A stretch of DNA of 64,000 nucleotides from Natrinema sp046097095 (GTDB lineage: Archaea; Halobacteriota; Halobacteria; Halobacteriales; Natrialbaceae). The stretch lies in the NCBI RefSeq assembly GCF_046097095.1, contig NZ_CP175698.1, positions 2,356,001 through 2,420,000 of the forward strand. The letters are read 5' to 3'. A program made the translations under genes and the position numbers. The notes under the pieces are model-generated. The model was given only the letters and a program-made list of their open reading frames with translations. It had not been told where the DNA came from and made no database searches. Below are positions 52,552-62,065 of this stretch, one piece after another (positions within the stretch are counted from its first letter, which is position 1; each line of letters starts with the position of its first letter).

Positions 52552-53331
52552 ATGAGTCCTGTAGACGCCGCGGCCATCGAAACCGACGGCCTGACGAAGC
52601 GATACGGCGAGACGATCGCCGTGTCGGACCTGACGATGGACATCGAGCGCGGGACGGTCTACGGCTTCCTCGGGCCCAACGGCGCGGGGAAGACGACCAC
52701 GATGCGGATGCTGACGACGCTGACGAACCCCACGTCGGGAACGGCCCGCATCGCCGGCCACTCGATCGACGACCGCGAGTCGGTCACGGCCCATATCGGC
52801 TACCTCCCCGAAGATCCGCCGGTCTACGACGAACTCACCGGCCGGGAACAACTCGAGTACGCCGCCGGCCTGCGGGATATCCCCGAGGCCGAGGCGACCG
52901 AGCGCATCGAGTCGCTGCTCGAGCGGTTCGATCTCCTCGAGGACGCCAACAAACGAATCGAGGACTATTCGAAGGGGATGCGCCAGAAGGTGGGCGTTAT
53001 CCAGGCAGTCCTCCACGAACCCGCCGTCGCTTTCCTCGACGAACCCACGAGCGGGCTCGATCCCCGCGCTGCGCGGACGATGCGGGACACGATCGCCGAA
53101 CTGGCCAACCAGGAGATGACGATTTTCCTCTCGACGCACATCCTCTCGGTCGTCGACGAACTGGCCGACGAGATCGGCGTCCTCCACGACGGGACGCTCG
53201 TCGCCGAGGACGATCCTGACCGGCTCAAGTCCCTGGCCGAAACCGGCGAGGCTCGCAGTCTCGAGGAGGCCTTTCTCGATATCACCCGCGAACCCGAAGC
53301 GGAAAAGCGCCGGGAACAACCCGCGGAGTAA
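52552..53331 (+). CDS. ABC transporter ATP-binding protein
   Basis: A 259-residue ATPase: Walker A GPNGAGKTTTM near residue 43, Q-loop, signature YSKGMRQKVGVIQ near 143, Walker B AVAFLDEPTSGLDP near 160, and H-loop STHILS near 198. This is the drug/sodium-export (DRA) subtype that partners ABC-2 permeases such as the divergent gene at 50658. No signal or extra domain is seen. Confidence 0.93.
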   Translation: MSPVDAAAIETDGLTKRYGETIAVSDLTMDIERGTVYGFLGPNGAGKTTTMRMLTTLTNPTSGTARIAGHSIDDRESVTAHIGYLPEDPPVYDELTGREQLEYAAGLRDIPEAEATERIESLLERFDLLEDANKRIEDYSKGMRQKVGVIQAVLHEPAVAFLDEPTSGLDPRAARTMRDTIAELANQEMTIFLSTHILSVVDELADEIGVLHDGTLVAEDDPDRLKSLAETGEARSLEEAFLDITREPEAEKRREQPAE

Positions 53332-53543
53332 CCGAGTCTTCGCGGCGGCGGCCCCGGCCGACTCGACGCGGACGCGGTACAGCGGCCCCGGCACAACCGG
53401 CCCGCGTGAAGCGCGCTGGAGTCGATTACGTTCCTGACACACCCTTAGATGGCCCGAGATGCGCTGAGGTCCGATCTATGGCGATAGACACCGTATGTTT
53501 TTAGTGAGTGGCTGCCGTACCAGCGTGCTGGAGGTGAGAATCG

Positions 53544-53786
53544 ATGGTGTGGAGAGACCTCACTGGTATCGACACCGGCTCTCGACTCGCCGAATGGCTT
53601 TCGACGATCGATCGGTACGATCTCCTACTTGGACTGATTCCGGCCGCGTTCGTCCTCGCGGTCTTCGTCGGCCGATTGCTCGGTCTTCCCTTCGAAGGGG
53701 CCGTCCTCGGTGGTGTCGCCATCGCGACTCTCGCCATGCTCGACGGCCTGTTCTTCCGACCGCCGTCCGGATTACAGGGCGCATAA
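53544..53786 (+). CDS. small membrane protein
   Basis: An 80-residue protein with two transmembrane helices (LLLGLIPAAFVLAVFVGRLL and GAVLGGVAIATLAMLDGLFF) after a polar N-terminus. No motif is recognised. It is a single gene between the ABC ATPase and the exported nuclease-fold protein. Confidence 0.65.
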   Translation: MVWRDLTGIDTGSRLAEWLSTIDRYDLLLGLIPAAFVLAVFVGRLLGLPFEGAVLGGVAIATLAMLDGLFFRPPSGLQGA

Positions 53787-54002
53787 CGCCCGCCCAAAAT
53801 CGGCGCTCGTCGGCTGGCTGTTCCCGTTGACGACTCTGGTATCGGACCGCTCACGCTTGAGGTATCACCGCGAGCCGCGTTCGGTCGGAACCCGGTACTG
53901 ACGAGCGGCTCCGTTTCCGTCGTTACTGCGCCGGCTGATCGGCGCTCGTTGCAGTTACTGTTATATATTCCTATTTGACGAACGTTGAATAAGTGGTTGG
54001 TA

Positions 54003-54010
54003 TTATATAA
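54003..54010 (+). promoter_or_regulatory. TATA box of the exported nuclease-fold gene
   Basis: TTATATAA lies in an AT-rich island about 40 nt before ATG 54048, predicting a leader of about a dozen bases. It argues against the GTG and ATG codons at 53985 and 54015. Confidence 0.5.
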
Positions 54011-54047
54011 GTATATGCTCGTTCGGCCGGTCGTCGATTCCGGAGAG

Positions 54048-55139
54048 ATGACCGATCACATGCAGTCATCGACGGTTCGACGGCGAACAGTACTGAAAGC
54101 CGGTATCGCGGGGCTCGGCGGCGTCACGCTCGGCGCGTCGAGTACCGCGGTTTCCGGCCAAACGGGCCCCGCACCGTATCGGTTCCTCTGGGTAAACTCG
54201 TGGCTTACGGACGGTATCGAGGGCGTCCTCGGCTCTTCGCTCAACGTTGCGGCGAAACCGCAGTACCGAGAACGGGCGACCGAACTCGGCCGGCGGCTCG
54301 GCGAGGAGGGATACGACATCGTCGGGCTCTGTGAGGTGTTTAACGACGAACAAGAGACGGTCGAAACCGAGTACGTCGACGCCGCGGGGTCCGGTGAGGC
54401 GATTCCGGGCCCGGGACCCGACGGCGGGGAGAAAGGCGCTGGCCTGCTGGACCTCGTCTCGAGCGTCGACGTCACCGATCGAGCGACCCTCGAGTACGAC
54501 GCGGAGCCGGCCGATAACCTGACCTACGTCGACGCGCACGTCGGCAAGGGCGCTACCTACGTCGAACTGGACCTCGGACCCGGAGCGGTGGATCTGTTCA
54601 CGACGCATCTGGTGACCGGATCGCTCCTTCCGTGGGCCAGCGGCGGCGACGCGGATATCCCGGCACTGCGCGGCCAGCAACTCGACGAACTGGGCGAGTT
54701 CGTCGCCGAGCACGCCACTCCAGAGAACGTGACCGTCGTCGCGGGCGATTTCAACATCGCGCCGGACGGCGAGGCGGCCGCCGCCCTCGAGTCGTTCGCG
54801 GCGGACGCCGGACTGGACGACGCGTGGCTCGCACACGGGAACGGCCCGGGCGGCACGAACGACGGGGCGATTATCGACGGCTGTGCGTTCGACGCAGACG
54901 ATGCACCGCCGGCGTACTGCCCGCGCGACGATGCGGGCGAGCGAATCGACTACGTCTTCCTCGAGGCACCGACAGCCGACCACGCGATGGAGGTGAACGT
55001 CGACGCGATCGATCGCCGCGTCTTCTGGCGAGAGCGTGCGCCGCCCGACCAGTTCTACGCCGACGACGCCGGGGAAGTGCCGAACTACCTCACCGACCAC
55101 GTCGGCCTGGAGCTGTCGCTGACGGCGACGAGCGCGTGA
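54048..55139 (+). CDS. Tat-exported endonuclease/exonuclease/phosphatase-fold protein
   Basis: A 363-residue protein. A twin-arginine signal (VRRRTVLKAGIAGLGG) precedes the mature part; no lipobox is evident. Then the DNase I-like fold: a Glu in IVGLCEVFNDE, a His/Asp core FTTHLVTG, VVAGDFNIAPD near residue 235, and DYVFL near 295, ending with the catalytic His in LTDHVGLEL. Extracellular nuclease, sphingomyelinase-like or phosphatase activity are all possible. ATG 54060 is another start. Confidence 0.87.
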   Translation: MTDHMQSSTVRRRTVLKAGIAGLGGVTLGASSTAVSGQTGPAPYRFLWVNSWLTDGIEGVLGSSLNVAAKPQYRERATELGRRLGEEGYDIVGLCEVFNDEQETVETEYVDAAGSGEAIPGPGPDGGEKGAGLLDLVSSVDVTDRATLEYDAEPADNLTYVDAHVGKGATYVELDLGPGAVDLFTTHLVTGSLLPWASGGDADIPALRGQQLDELGEFVAEHATPENVTVVAGDFNIAPDGEAAAALESFAADAGLDDAWLAHGNGPGGTNDGAIIDGCAFDADDAPPAYCPRDDAGERIDYVFLEAPTADHAMEVNVDAIDRRVFWRERAPPDQFYADDAGEVPNYLTDHVGLELSLTATSA

Positions 55140-55292
55140 GCCGCGACTCGGTCTCCGAGCGACCGCGGATCGACGGCTGACGACGAGTGCAACGCGCAAT
55201 CTGTCGATCGCTATCAACGCCACCCCTCGATCGAGACGCGGCTCGAAACCCGAGTCCGACACCCTAAAGCGGGCGGACTCTGTGGTTCCGAT

Positions 55293-57878
55293 ATGGAGTA
55301 TCACGAGGCGGCGGACGCGCTCTTCGGGTTGCGACGGTTCCGCCCGAAACCGGGGACGGAGTCGACCGCGCGGCTGCTGGCCCACCTCGGGAACCCACAC
55401 GAAGACATCAATTTCGTGCAGGTCGCCGGCTCTAACGGGAAGGGGAGCACGGCGCGCATGCTCGAGCGGACCCTGCGGGAGGCCGGCTACTCCGTCGGCC
55501 TCTATACCTCGCCACACCTCGAGGACCTCCGCGAGCGGGTTCGGGTCGACGGCCGAAAGATGCCCAGGGCGGCCGTCTGCGACTACGTCGACGCCGTTCT
55601 CGACTACATCACCGAACGGGCCGCCGACGGCGAGTCCCCGACCTTTTTCGAGACGATGACCGCGATGGCACTGTGGCAGTTCGGCCGCGAGGACGTCGAT
55701 ATTGCCGTCCTCGAGGTCGGCATCGGCGGCAAGTACGACGCGACGAGCGTCGTCGACCCGGTCGCCAGCGCGGTGACGAGCGTCACGTTAGAGCACACGG
55801 GTATCCTCGGCGACACCATCGAGGAGATCGCCCGCGATAAGGCCCACGTCGCCCCGGACGGCACACCGCTGGTGACCGGCACGGCCGGCGACGCACTCAC
55901 AGCGGTCCGCGACGTGGCCGGCGACGTCGTGACGGTCGGTGCGGGGACGGATGCGACCGGACCGGACGAAGCGGACGGGACCGATGACTCCCAGCCCCGA
56001 CCGACCGTCCGCGTCGCCTACGGCGGGCGGACGAACCACACCGAAGCCGCGGTCTCGATCGAGGCCGACGACTGGTCCGTCGAGACGCGGATTCCCTTGC
56101 TGGGCGAACACCAGGCCGAAAACGCCGGTATTGCCGCCACTCTCGCCCGGCAGGTCGGCGACGTCTCCGAAACCGACCTCGAGCGCGGGTTGCGAAGCGC
56201 TCACTGGCCGGGTCGGTTCGAGGTGATGGACACCGAGCCGCTGGTCGTCTTAGACGGCGCGCACAATCCGGGCGCCTGCGAGGGGCTCGCCGAGACGCTG
56301 GAAACGTACGACTACGACGACCTCACCCTCGTCTTCGGTGCGATGCACGACAAGGATCACCGCGCGATGGCCGCCGCGTTGCCGACGCCCGACACCGTCG
56401 TGACCACCGAACCGACGCTCGACCGCGCCGAGGACCCCGCCGTCCTCGCCGAGGCCTTTGCCGACGCCGGTGCCGCGACGGTCCAAACCGAGGCCGCGGT
56501 CCAGGACGCGCTAGCGACGGCACTCGAGGCCGCCGGGAGCGATGACTGCGTGCTCGTCACCGGTTCGCTGTTCGCGGTCGCGGAGGCCCGCTCGCGGTGG
56601 ACCCGCACAGACGTTCCCAAACGCGTCCGCGACCTCGCCGACGCCCGCGACGCCCTCGAGGGCGCAGACGTCGCTCCGGGCGCTGTCGAGCGACTCGACG
56701 GCGACGCCGTCCACCGCGTCGTCAGGACGGCCCTCCGAGACGGACACGCGACCGTCCTGAAGGAGGAACTGCTGCGACTCGGCGGCGAGTGTGCCCTCTC
56801 CGGCCTCGAGCGCAACGACGAGGCCGTCGACGCCGTGCTGATGGGCACGCTCGCGCAGTTCGAATCCCTCGTCGAGACGCTCGAGGATCGCTCCCGGCCA
56901 CACGGACTGACGGCGGTCGCCCGGGAACTTCGCGACACGCTCGAACTCGAGGCCGGAGCCGAAACCGACGAGACGGCGGCACCCGACGCCGGCTCCGAAG
57001 CGACGAGCGGCCACGCCTCGAGTCGTTCGGGTCCGACCGCTTACTCAAGTGACTCGGGCTCCTTCCGGACCGATCGACCCGCGGTGATGGGGATCCTGAA
57101 CGTCACGCCCGACAGTTTCCACGACGGCGGCCGGTACACCGCCCTCGAGGATGCGGTGGCCCGCGCCGAAGCGATGGTCGACGCCGGCGCGGACGTGATC
57201 GACGTTGGCGGGGAATCGACGCGTCCCGGTTCGGACCCCGTCTCGGTCGACGAGGAACTCGAGCGGGTCGTCCCCGTAATCGAACGGATCGCCGATCTCG
57301 ACGCACGGATTTCGGTCGACACCCGCCGGGCTGCCGTCGCCGACGCGACGCTCGAGGCCGGCGCGGACATCATCAACGACGTATCGGGGCTCGAGGATCC
57401 TGAGATGCGCTTCGTCGCCGCCGACCACGACGCGGGACTGGTGGTGATGCACAGCATCGACGCGCCGGTCGTGCCCGACCGCGACATCGAGTACGACGAC
57501 GTCGTCGAGGACGTGATCGATCAGCTCTCCGAGCGGGTCCTACTGGCCGAGAAGGCCGGCCTCGATCGCGAGCAGATCATCGTCGATCCCGGTATCGGCT
57601 TCGGCAAGTCTGCAAGCGAGAACTTCGAGATTCTCGATCGGATCGACGAGTTTCACGCGCTTGGCTGTCCGGTGCTGTTCGGTCACTCCCATAAGTCCAT
57701 GTTCGCCACGGTCGGCCGCGAGGCCGGCGAGCGTCTCGAGGCGACCGTCGCGGCCACTGCGCTGGCGGCCGACCGCGGGGCCGACATCGTGCGCGTCCAC
57801 GACGTGGCCGAGAACGTCGCCGCGGTCCGAACGGCGCTGGCGGCGCGCGACCCGGAACGGTTCGACTGGAGCCGATAA
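55293..57878 (+). CDS. folCP: bifunctional folylpolyglutamate synthase / dihydropteroate synthase
   Basis: An 861-residue fusion. The FolC part (about 1-430) has the P-loop VAGSNGKGSTARML and EVGIGGKYDATSVV. A middle piece (about 465-545, LKEELLRLGGECALSGLERN, then VDAVLMGTLAQF) resembles the N-terminal extension of long DHPS from clostridia and archaea. The FolP domain (about 590-861) has GILNVTPDSFHDGG and DVGGESTRPGS. FolP joins pterin and pABA; FolC adds glutamates. Fusion of the two is known in Haloferax. A Ser/Ala-rich linker lies near 550-585. Confidence 0.94.
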   Translation: MEYHEAADALFGLRRFRPKPGTESTARLLAHLGNPHEDINFVQVAGSNGKGSTARMLERTLREAGYSVGLYTSPHLEDLRERVRVDGRKMPRAAVCDYVDAVLDYITERAADGESPTFFETMTAMALWQFGREDVDIAVLEVGIGGKYDATSVVDPVASAVTSVTLEHTGILGDTIEEIARDKAHVAPDGTPLVTGTAGDALTAVRDVAGDVVTVGAGTDATGPDEADGTDDSQPRPTVRVAYGGRTNHTEAAVSIEADDWSVETRIPLLGEHQAENAGIAATLARQVGDVSETDLERGLRSAHWPGRFEVMDTEPLVVLDGAHNPGACEGLAETLETYDYDDLTLVFGAMHDKDHRAMAAALPTPDTVVTTEPTLDRAEDPAVLAEAFADAGAATVQTEAAVQDALATALEAAGSDDCVLVTGSLFAVAEARSRWTRTDVPKRVRDLADARDALEGADVAPGAVERLDGDAVHRVVRTALRDGHATVLKEELLRLGGECALSGLERNDEAVDAVLMGTLAQFESLVETLEDRSRPHGLTAVARELRDTLELEAGAETDETAAPDAGSEATSGHASSRSGPTAYSSDSGSFRTDRPAVMGILNVTPDSFHDGGRYTALEDAVARAEAMVDAGADVIDVGGESTRPGSDPVSVDEELERVVPVIERIADLDARISVDTRRAAVADATLEAGADIINDVSGLEDPEMRFVAADHDAGLVVMHSIDAPVVPDRDIEYDDVVEDVIDQLSERVLLAEKAGLDREQIIVDPGIGFGKSASENFEILDRIDEFHALGCPVLFGHSHKSMFATVGREAGERLEATVAATALAADRGADIVRVHDVAENVAAVRTALAARDPERFDWSR

Positions 57879-57934
57879 TCGCCCGTCCCGGCGACCGCCA
57901 TAACCTTCTTGCCGAGACCAGCCTCGATGTCGGT

Positions 57935-58219
57935 ATGGGATTCTATTCCGGACTTCTGCACTCCTTCGCGACGCTGACCGTCCTCTTCGTCGTCGGCCGC
58001 GCCGTCGCGAAACTCCTCCAAAACCCCGATAAACCCCATCGCGAACTCGTGCCAGCGTGGGAACGTCGGGCGACCACGGCCGTCGGGATCCCACTCACGC
58101 TCGTCGGCCTCTCGACGATGGTCGACGGTCCGATCGCGGCTCCGGTCGACACCGTCGTACTGCTCGCGCCGGGGATCGTTCTCGTCGTGTACCCCGAGTT
58201 TGCTCCGACTTCGGTCTGA
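57935..58219 (+). CDS. small membrane protein
   Basis: A 94-residue protein with about two to three hydrophobic helices and a polar loop containing WERRATTAVGIPLTLVGL. No family recognised. It is convergent with the helicase-nuclease gene (12 bp between stops). Confidence 0.65.
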   Translation: MGFYSGLLHSFATLTVLFVVGRAVAKLLQNPDKPHRELVPAWERRATTAVGIPLTLVGLSTMVDGPIAAPVDTVVLLAPGIVLVVYPEFAPTSV

Positions 58220-58231
58220 CCCCGTCTGCTC

Positions 58232-61200
58232 CTAGTCGTCGCTTCCTCCGTCCGTCGCCGGCGCGTACTCGTCCGGTCCACAGCCAAGCGACCGGTGGGG
58301 ACAGTGCCGGCAGTGCTCGCCCGGCGTCGTCTCAGCAAACGACGGCTCATCGATCGCCGCGAGCGACTCGAGGACGCCCTCCCATGACGGCAGGTCCGCG
58401 GGATCGAACAGGTCGACGCGATGGTCGTCGTCCCCGCCGCTCTCGCCGACGTAGACGTAGCCGGCGGCCGCGATCGGCTCGTCGAACTGGTCTTTGCAGG
58501 CCCGAAGATACAGCGACAGTTGGACGGCGTCCGCGGGGTCGATCCGCTCGTCGGTGGCCTTGTAATCGAGGACGGCGAGGCCGCCGTCGGGAAGCCGCCG
58601 GACCGAGTCGACGTAGCCGACCACGTCCCCCGTCACGCCGGTGACGTTCTCGAGCGAGAACGGGAGTTCCGCGGCCAGGGACTCCCAGCCGGCAACCGGC
58701 CGATCGAACCCGGCCGCGGTCGCCTCGAAGTAGCGGTCGATACAGGCGAGGACGGCGTCGCGGTGTGCGAGTAGATCGCGCGCGGTGAGCTGTCGGAGGG
58801 CGGCCTCGCGCCACGCTTCTCGAGTGCGATACTCGCGGTGGAAGGCTTCTTCGGCGACGTCGTGGAAGACTGTGCCGACGAGTCGCGACGCCGCGTCGGT
58901 CGGCTCGCCGTCGGCCGCCGTCGGTCCGTCGGTTGCTGCCGGCATTCCGCCGTTCGCTTCGGTCGACGCAGCCTCACCGTCGCTCGACTCCGTCGCCGAT
59001 ATCACAGCGCTGTCCGGGTTCGCACCCGTCGCCTCGAGCGGATCGTCGATCGCCCGGACGACGTGATCGAGGTAGTGTTTCCGCGGGCAGGTCTCGTGAG
59101 TATCTATCGCGGAGTAGCTGTGGCGCATCGCGACCGGGAGATCGGTCGCGCTCGCGAGCGCGTCGACCGGGAAGCGGACGGTGTCGGTCGTCAGCGCGGA
59201 CGGCCGGCGGCCGCCGGGAACCCGAACGGTCGATCCCTCGCCCGCACCGCGCCCGCCGGTTTCACCGCCGTGACTCGCCGCGTCGGCCGCTGGCAGCAGC
59301 GTGTCGTCGCGGAGCAGCCGCCCTAACCGATGCACGGTCTCGATGGCCTCGTGGGTCTCGAGCGAGTCGATCGTCCGGCCTTCGTCGCCGGCGTCGTAGG
59401 TGATCGTCCCCGGGCGCTGGCCGGCCGAGGCGGCGATCGCGTCGGTGCGGTCGACGACGGTTTCGGGGTAGGTCTCGCGCACCCGTTCGACGCTCTCGGT
59501 CAGCGACGACCAGAGGTCCATCCGCCGGCCCGCGACCGACCACTCGATCTCGCTTGCCAGGCAGGCGTCGGCGGTCGACGCCGCGAGTTCGTCGTCGGCG
59601 TCGTACACGTAGTCAGAGCCAAAGAGGAACAGATGGTTCTCGGCTCGCGTGAGCGCGACGTGGAGCACCCGCCACTCCTCGGCGACCCTCTCGGTCGCCA
59701 AATCGGCGAGTAACGGAGAGTCGACGTCACCGTCGAGCGCCGCGGCGAGCAGCCGGTAGCGCGCTCGCTCGGCGTAGTCGCCGTCGACGCACCACTCCTC
59801 GTCCGAGAGGTAGGGGACGAGGACGGTATCGAACTCGAGGCCCTTCGCCTGATGGACCGTCATCACGTCGACGCTGTCGTCCGACCGCGTGCCGCGAGTC
59901 CGATCACTCCCGCCGCTTTGCAGCGTTCGCGCGAGCGCGTCGACGAACCCGGTCGACAGCGACTGGACGACGCCGTCGGAGTTGTAGGCCTCGACGAACC
60001 GCTCGAGGCGGTCGAACGCGGCCTGTTCCTCGTCTGTACAGAACCACTCGATCCGGGTCAGTTCCCGGAATCGGCGGATAAAGCCAGACAGCGGATAGAC
60101 GTCGCGGAACCGCTCGAGTTTCGCGAGGTGAGTCCGCGCCTGCTCGAGCCGGTCGGAGCGCTCGACCGTCGCCGGATCGACCGTCTCGATCGCATCGCGC
60201 AGCGATCCGTCGCGCCGCTGGAGCGTCGCCAGATCGCCCTCGGTGAGCCGATAGCGATAGAGCAGCACGCGCCGGAGGTGGGCGTCCGCGTCTGGGTCGA
60301 CGAGAACGCGTAGATACGACAGTACGGTCTGTATCCCGGGCGAGATCTCGCCGCGCGGTGAACCTGAAATCTCGTGGGGAATTTGTAGCTCCTGGAGCTC
60401 GTCTGCGACCGCCTGCGCGTGGCGGTTGGTTCGAACGATGACGGCAATATCGCCCAGTGAGCGCTGGGGAACGTTCTCGGCCGCGCCGTTTAACAGCCGC
60501 GAGACCGTCGTTGCGACCTGTTCGGGCGTCGACTGATCGATCTCGTCGCTCTCGACTTTGACGACGCGGTCCGGGGGATCGTCTTCGTCGTAGGTACCCG
60601 GCGTCCGCCCGTTTTCCCGCAGCGTCTTCGAGGATTGTGGTCCGTAGTCACAGGCATTGGTCAGGTCCAGAATCTCCTGTCGCGAGCGGAAATTGAGGTC
60701 GAGTTCGATCCCCTCGTGGTCGTCGTAGGCGTCGGCCAGCCGGTCTAATCCCTCGCGGTCGGTGCCGCGCCAGCCGTAGATCGCCTGGTCTTTATCGCCG
60801 ATCGCGAGCAGGTCCGGCCGATCGGGACCGTCCGTGAGTTCGGTCAGGAGCTCGAACTGGGTCTCGTCGGTGTCCTGGAACTCGTCGCAGTAGACCTGCG
60901 TCCACTGGTCCGTGATCTCGTCTGCGATCGTCTCGCGGGCCGATGGCCCGCTCGACTCGTCCGCGGCCCGTGGATCAGCGCCCTCGTCCTCGAGCAGGCC
61001 GGTCGCCGTCCGCACCAGTTCGTCGAAGTCGAGCGCCCGCTCGGCCTCGAGGTGTGCGTGGTAGTCCGCGTACACGTCCGCATAGTGGCGGGACAGCCGG
61101 AGGAACTCGACGTAGTGCTTTAGCCTGCCGAACGGGGTCTGTTCGATGCGGTCCGTCGCTCGTCCTCGAATCTCGTTGCCGAACAGCGCCCGCGGGAGGT

Positions 61201-62065
61201 GCTTCGTGGTCGCGTCGTCCAGCGAGAGCGTCTCGATCGCGTTCGTCACGCAGCCCTGGAGCACCCGCAGATAGCGGTCGACGTCTCGAACCACGTCGTC
61301 CTCGCGGAAGGCCGCCGGTGCCTCCGCGATCTTCTCCCGGCAGTACTCGAGGAGCTTGCCGTAATCGACCAGCGACTCACGGGCTGCCTCGAGGTGCTCG
61401 GCTCGGTTGAAGTACCGCAGCGCCTCGTTGTCGAATGAGAGTTCGTCGCCAGCGGTCCGCTCGAGCCAGAGGACGAACTCGCTGCAAAGCTCGAGCGTGC
61501 GGACCGGCGGCAGGCTCGACTGCAGGTCGTCGGGCGTGACGTTCTCCCGGCTCATCGATTGGATGAATCGATCGACCGACTCGGTGAGATCGGCCGACGA
61601 ACCGTCGTCGCGGGCCGACGCGGCCGCGAAGCCGTAGTCGTTTTCGGCGAGCAGGCGGCCGACGATCCGCCGCCGGGTGCGATCGGTGACGACGTCGAAC
61701 TCCGGTGAGTAGCCCAGATAGTAGGCGTACTCGCGGACGAGCCGGTAGCAAACGGAGTGGTACGTGTAGACGTCGATTGCGGCCGCGTCGTCGGGGTCGA
61801 GCCGCTCGGCGACCGCCGTCCGAATGCTTGCGGCGGCCTCGTTCGCGAAGGTCAACACGAGGACGTCGTCCGGGTCGACCGCGCCCTGCTCGATGGCACG
61901 CTCGAGTCGAACGAGCATCGTCGTTGTCTTGCCGGTCCCGGCACCCGCGTCGACGGAGGTACAGGCAGCCATGCTATCGATGACGGCGTGCTGGTTTCCT
62001 TTGGGGTCGACGTTTGCCGCGGCTGCGAGATCGGCGTCGCCGTTTCGGCGGGGCTCTTCAGCCAT
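58232..62065 (-). CDS. AddA-like UvrD-type helicase with C-terminal Fe-S nuclease domain
   Basis: A 1277-residue SF1A helicase. Walker A is VDAGAGTGKTTTM near residue 40, motif II YCDEFQDTDETQ, motif III GDKDQAIYGWRGTD, and motif VI HVALTRAENHLFLF. The C-terminal ~300 residues form a PD-(D/E)XK nuclease: LAVLDYKATDE gives the catalytic Asp and Lys, and four cysteines (one in ETCPRKHYLD, three in HCRHCPHRSLGC) fit an AddB/Cas4-like iron-sulfur cluster. ATG 62065 overlaps the stop of the next gene upstream by 8 nt. This is the AddA-like part of a three-gene operon for double-strand break processing. Confidence 0.9.
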   Translation of the reverse strand: MAEEPRRNGDADLAAAANVDPKGNQHAVIDSMAACTSVDAGAGTGKTTTMLVRLERAIEQGAVDPDDVLVLTFANEAAASIRTAVAERLDPDDAAAIDVYTYHSVCYRLVREYAYYLGYSPEFDVVTDRTRRRIVGRLLAENDYGFAAASARDDGSSADLTESVDRFIQSMSRENVTPDDLQSSLPPVRTLELCSEFVLWLERTAGDELSFDNEALRYFNRAEHLEAARESLVDYGKLLEYCREKIAEAPAAFREDDVVRDVDRYLRVLQGCVTNAIETLSLDDATTKHLPRALFGNEIRGRATDRIEQTPFGRLKHYVEFLRLSRHYADVYADYHAHLEAERALDFDELVRTATGLLEDEGADPRAADESSGPSARETIADEITDQWTQVYCDEFQDTDETQFELLTELTDGPDRPDLLAIGDKDQAIYGWRGTDREGLDRLADAYDDHEGIELDLNFRSRQEILDLTNACDYGPQSSKTLRENGRTPGTYDEDDPPDRVVKVESDEIDQSTPEQVATTVSRLLNGAAENVPQRSLGDIAVIVRTNRHAQAVADELQELQIPHEISGSPRGEISPGIQTVLSYLRVLVDPDADAHLRRVLLYRYRLTEGDLATLQRRDGSLRDAIETVDPATVERSDRLEQARTHLAKLERFRDVYPLSGFIRRFRELTRIEWFCTDEEQAAFDRLERFVEAYNSDGVVQSLSTGFVDALARTLQSGGSDRTRGTRSDDSVDVMTVHQAKGLEFDTVLVPYLSDEEWCVDGDYAERARYRLLAAALDGDVDSPLLADLATERVAEEWRVLHVALTRAENHLFLFGSDYVYDADDELAASTADACLASEIEWSVAGRRMDLWSSLTESVERVRETYPETVVDRTDAIAASAGQRPGTITYDAGDEGRTIDSLETHEAIETVHRLGRLLRDDTLLPAADAASHGGETGGRGAGEGSTVRVPGGRRPSALTTDTVRFPVDALASATDLPVAMRHSYSAIDTHETCPRKHYLDHVVRAIDDPLEATGANPDSAVISATESSDGEAASTEANGGMPAATDGPTAADGEPTDAASRLVGTVFHDVAEEAFHREYRTREAWREAALRQLTARDLLAHRDAVLACIDRYFEATAAGFDRPVAGWESLAAELPFSLENVTGVTGDVVGYVDSVRRLPDGGLAVLDYKATDERIDPADAVQLSLYLRACKDQFDEPIAAAGYVYVGESGGDDDHRVDLFDPADLPSWEGVLESLAAIDEPSFAETTPGEHCRHCPHRSLGCGPDEYAPATDGGSDD

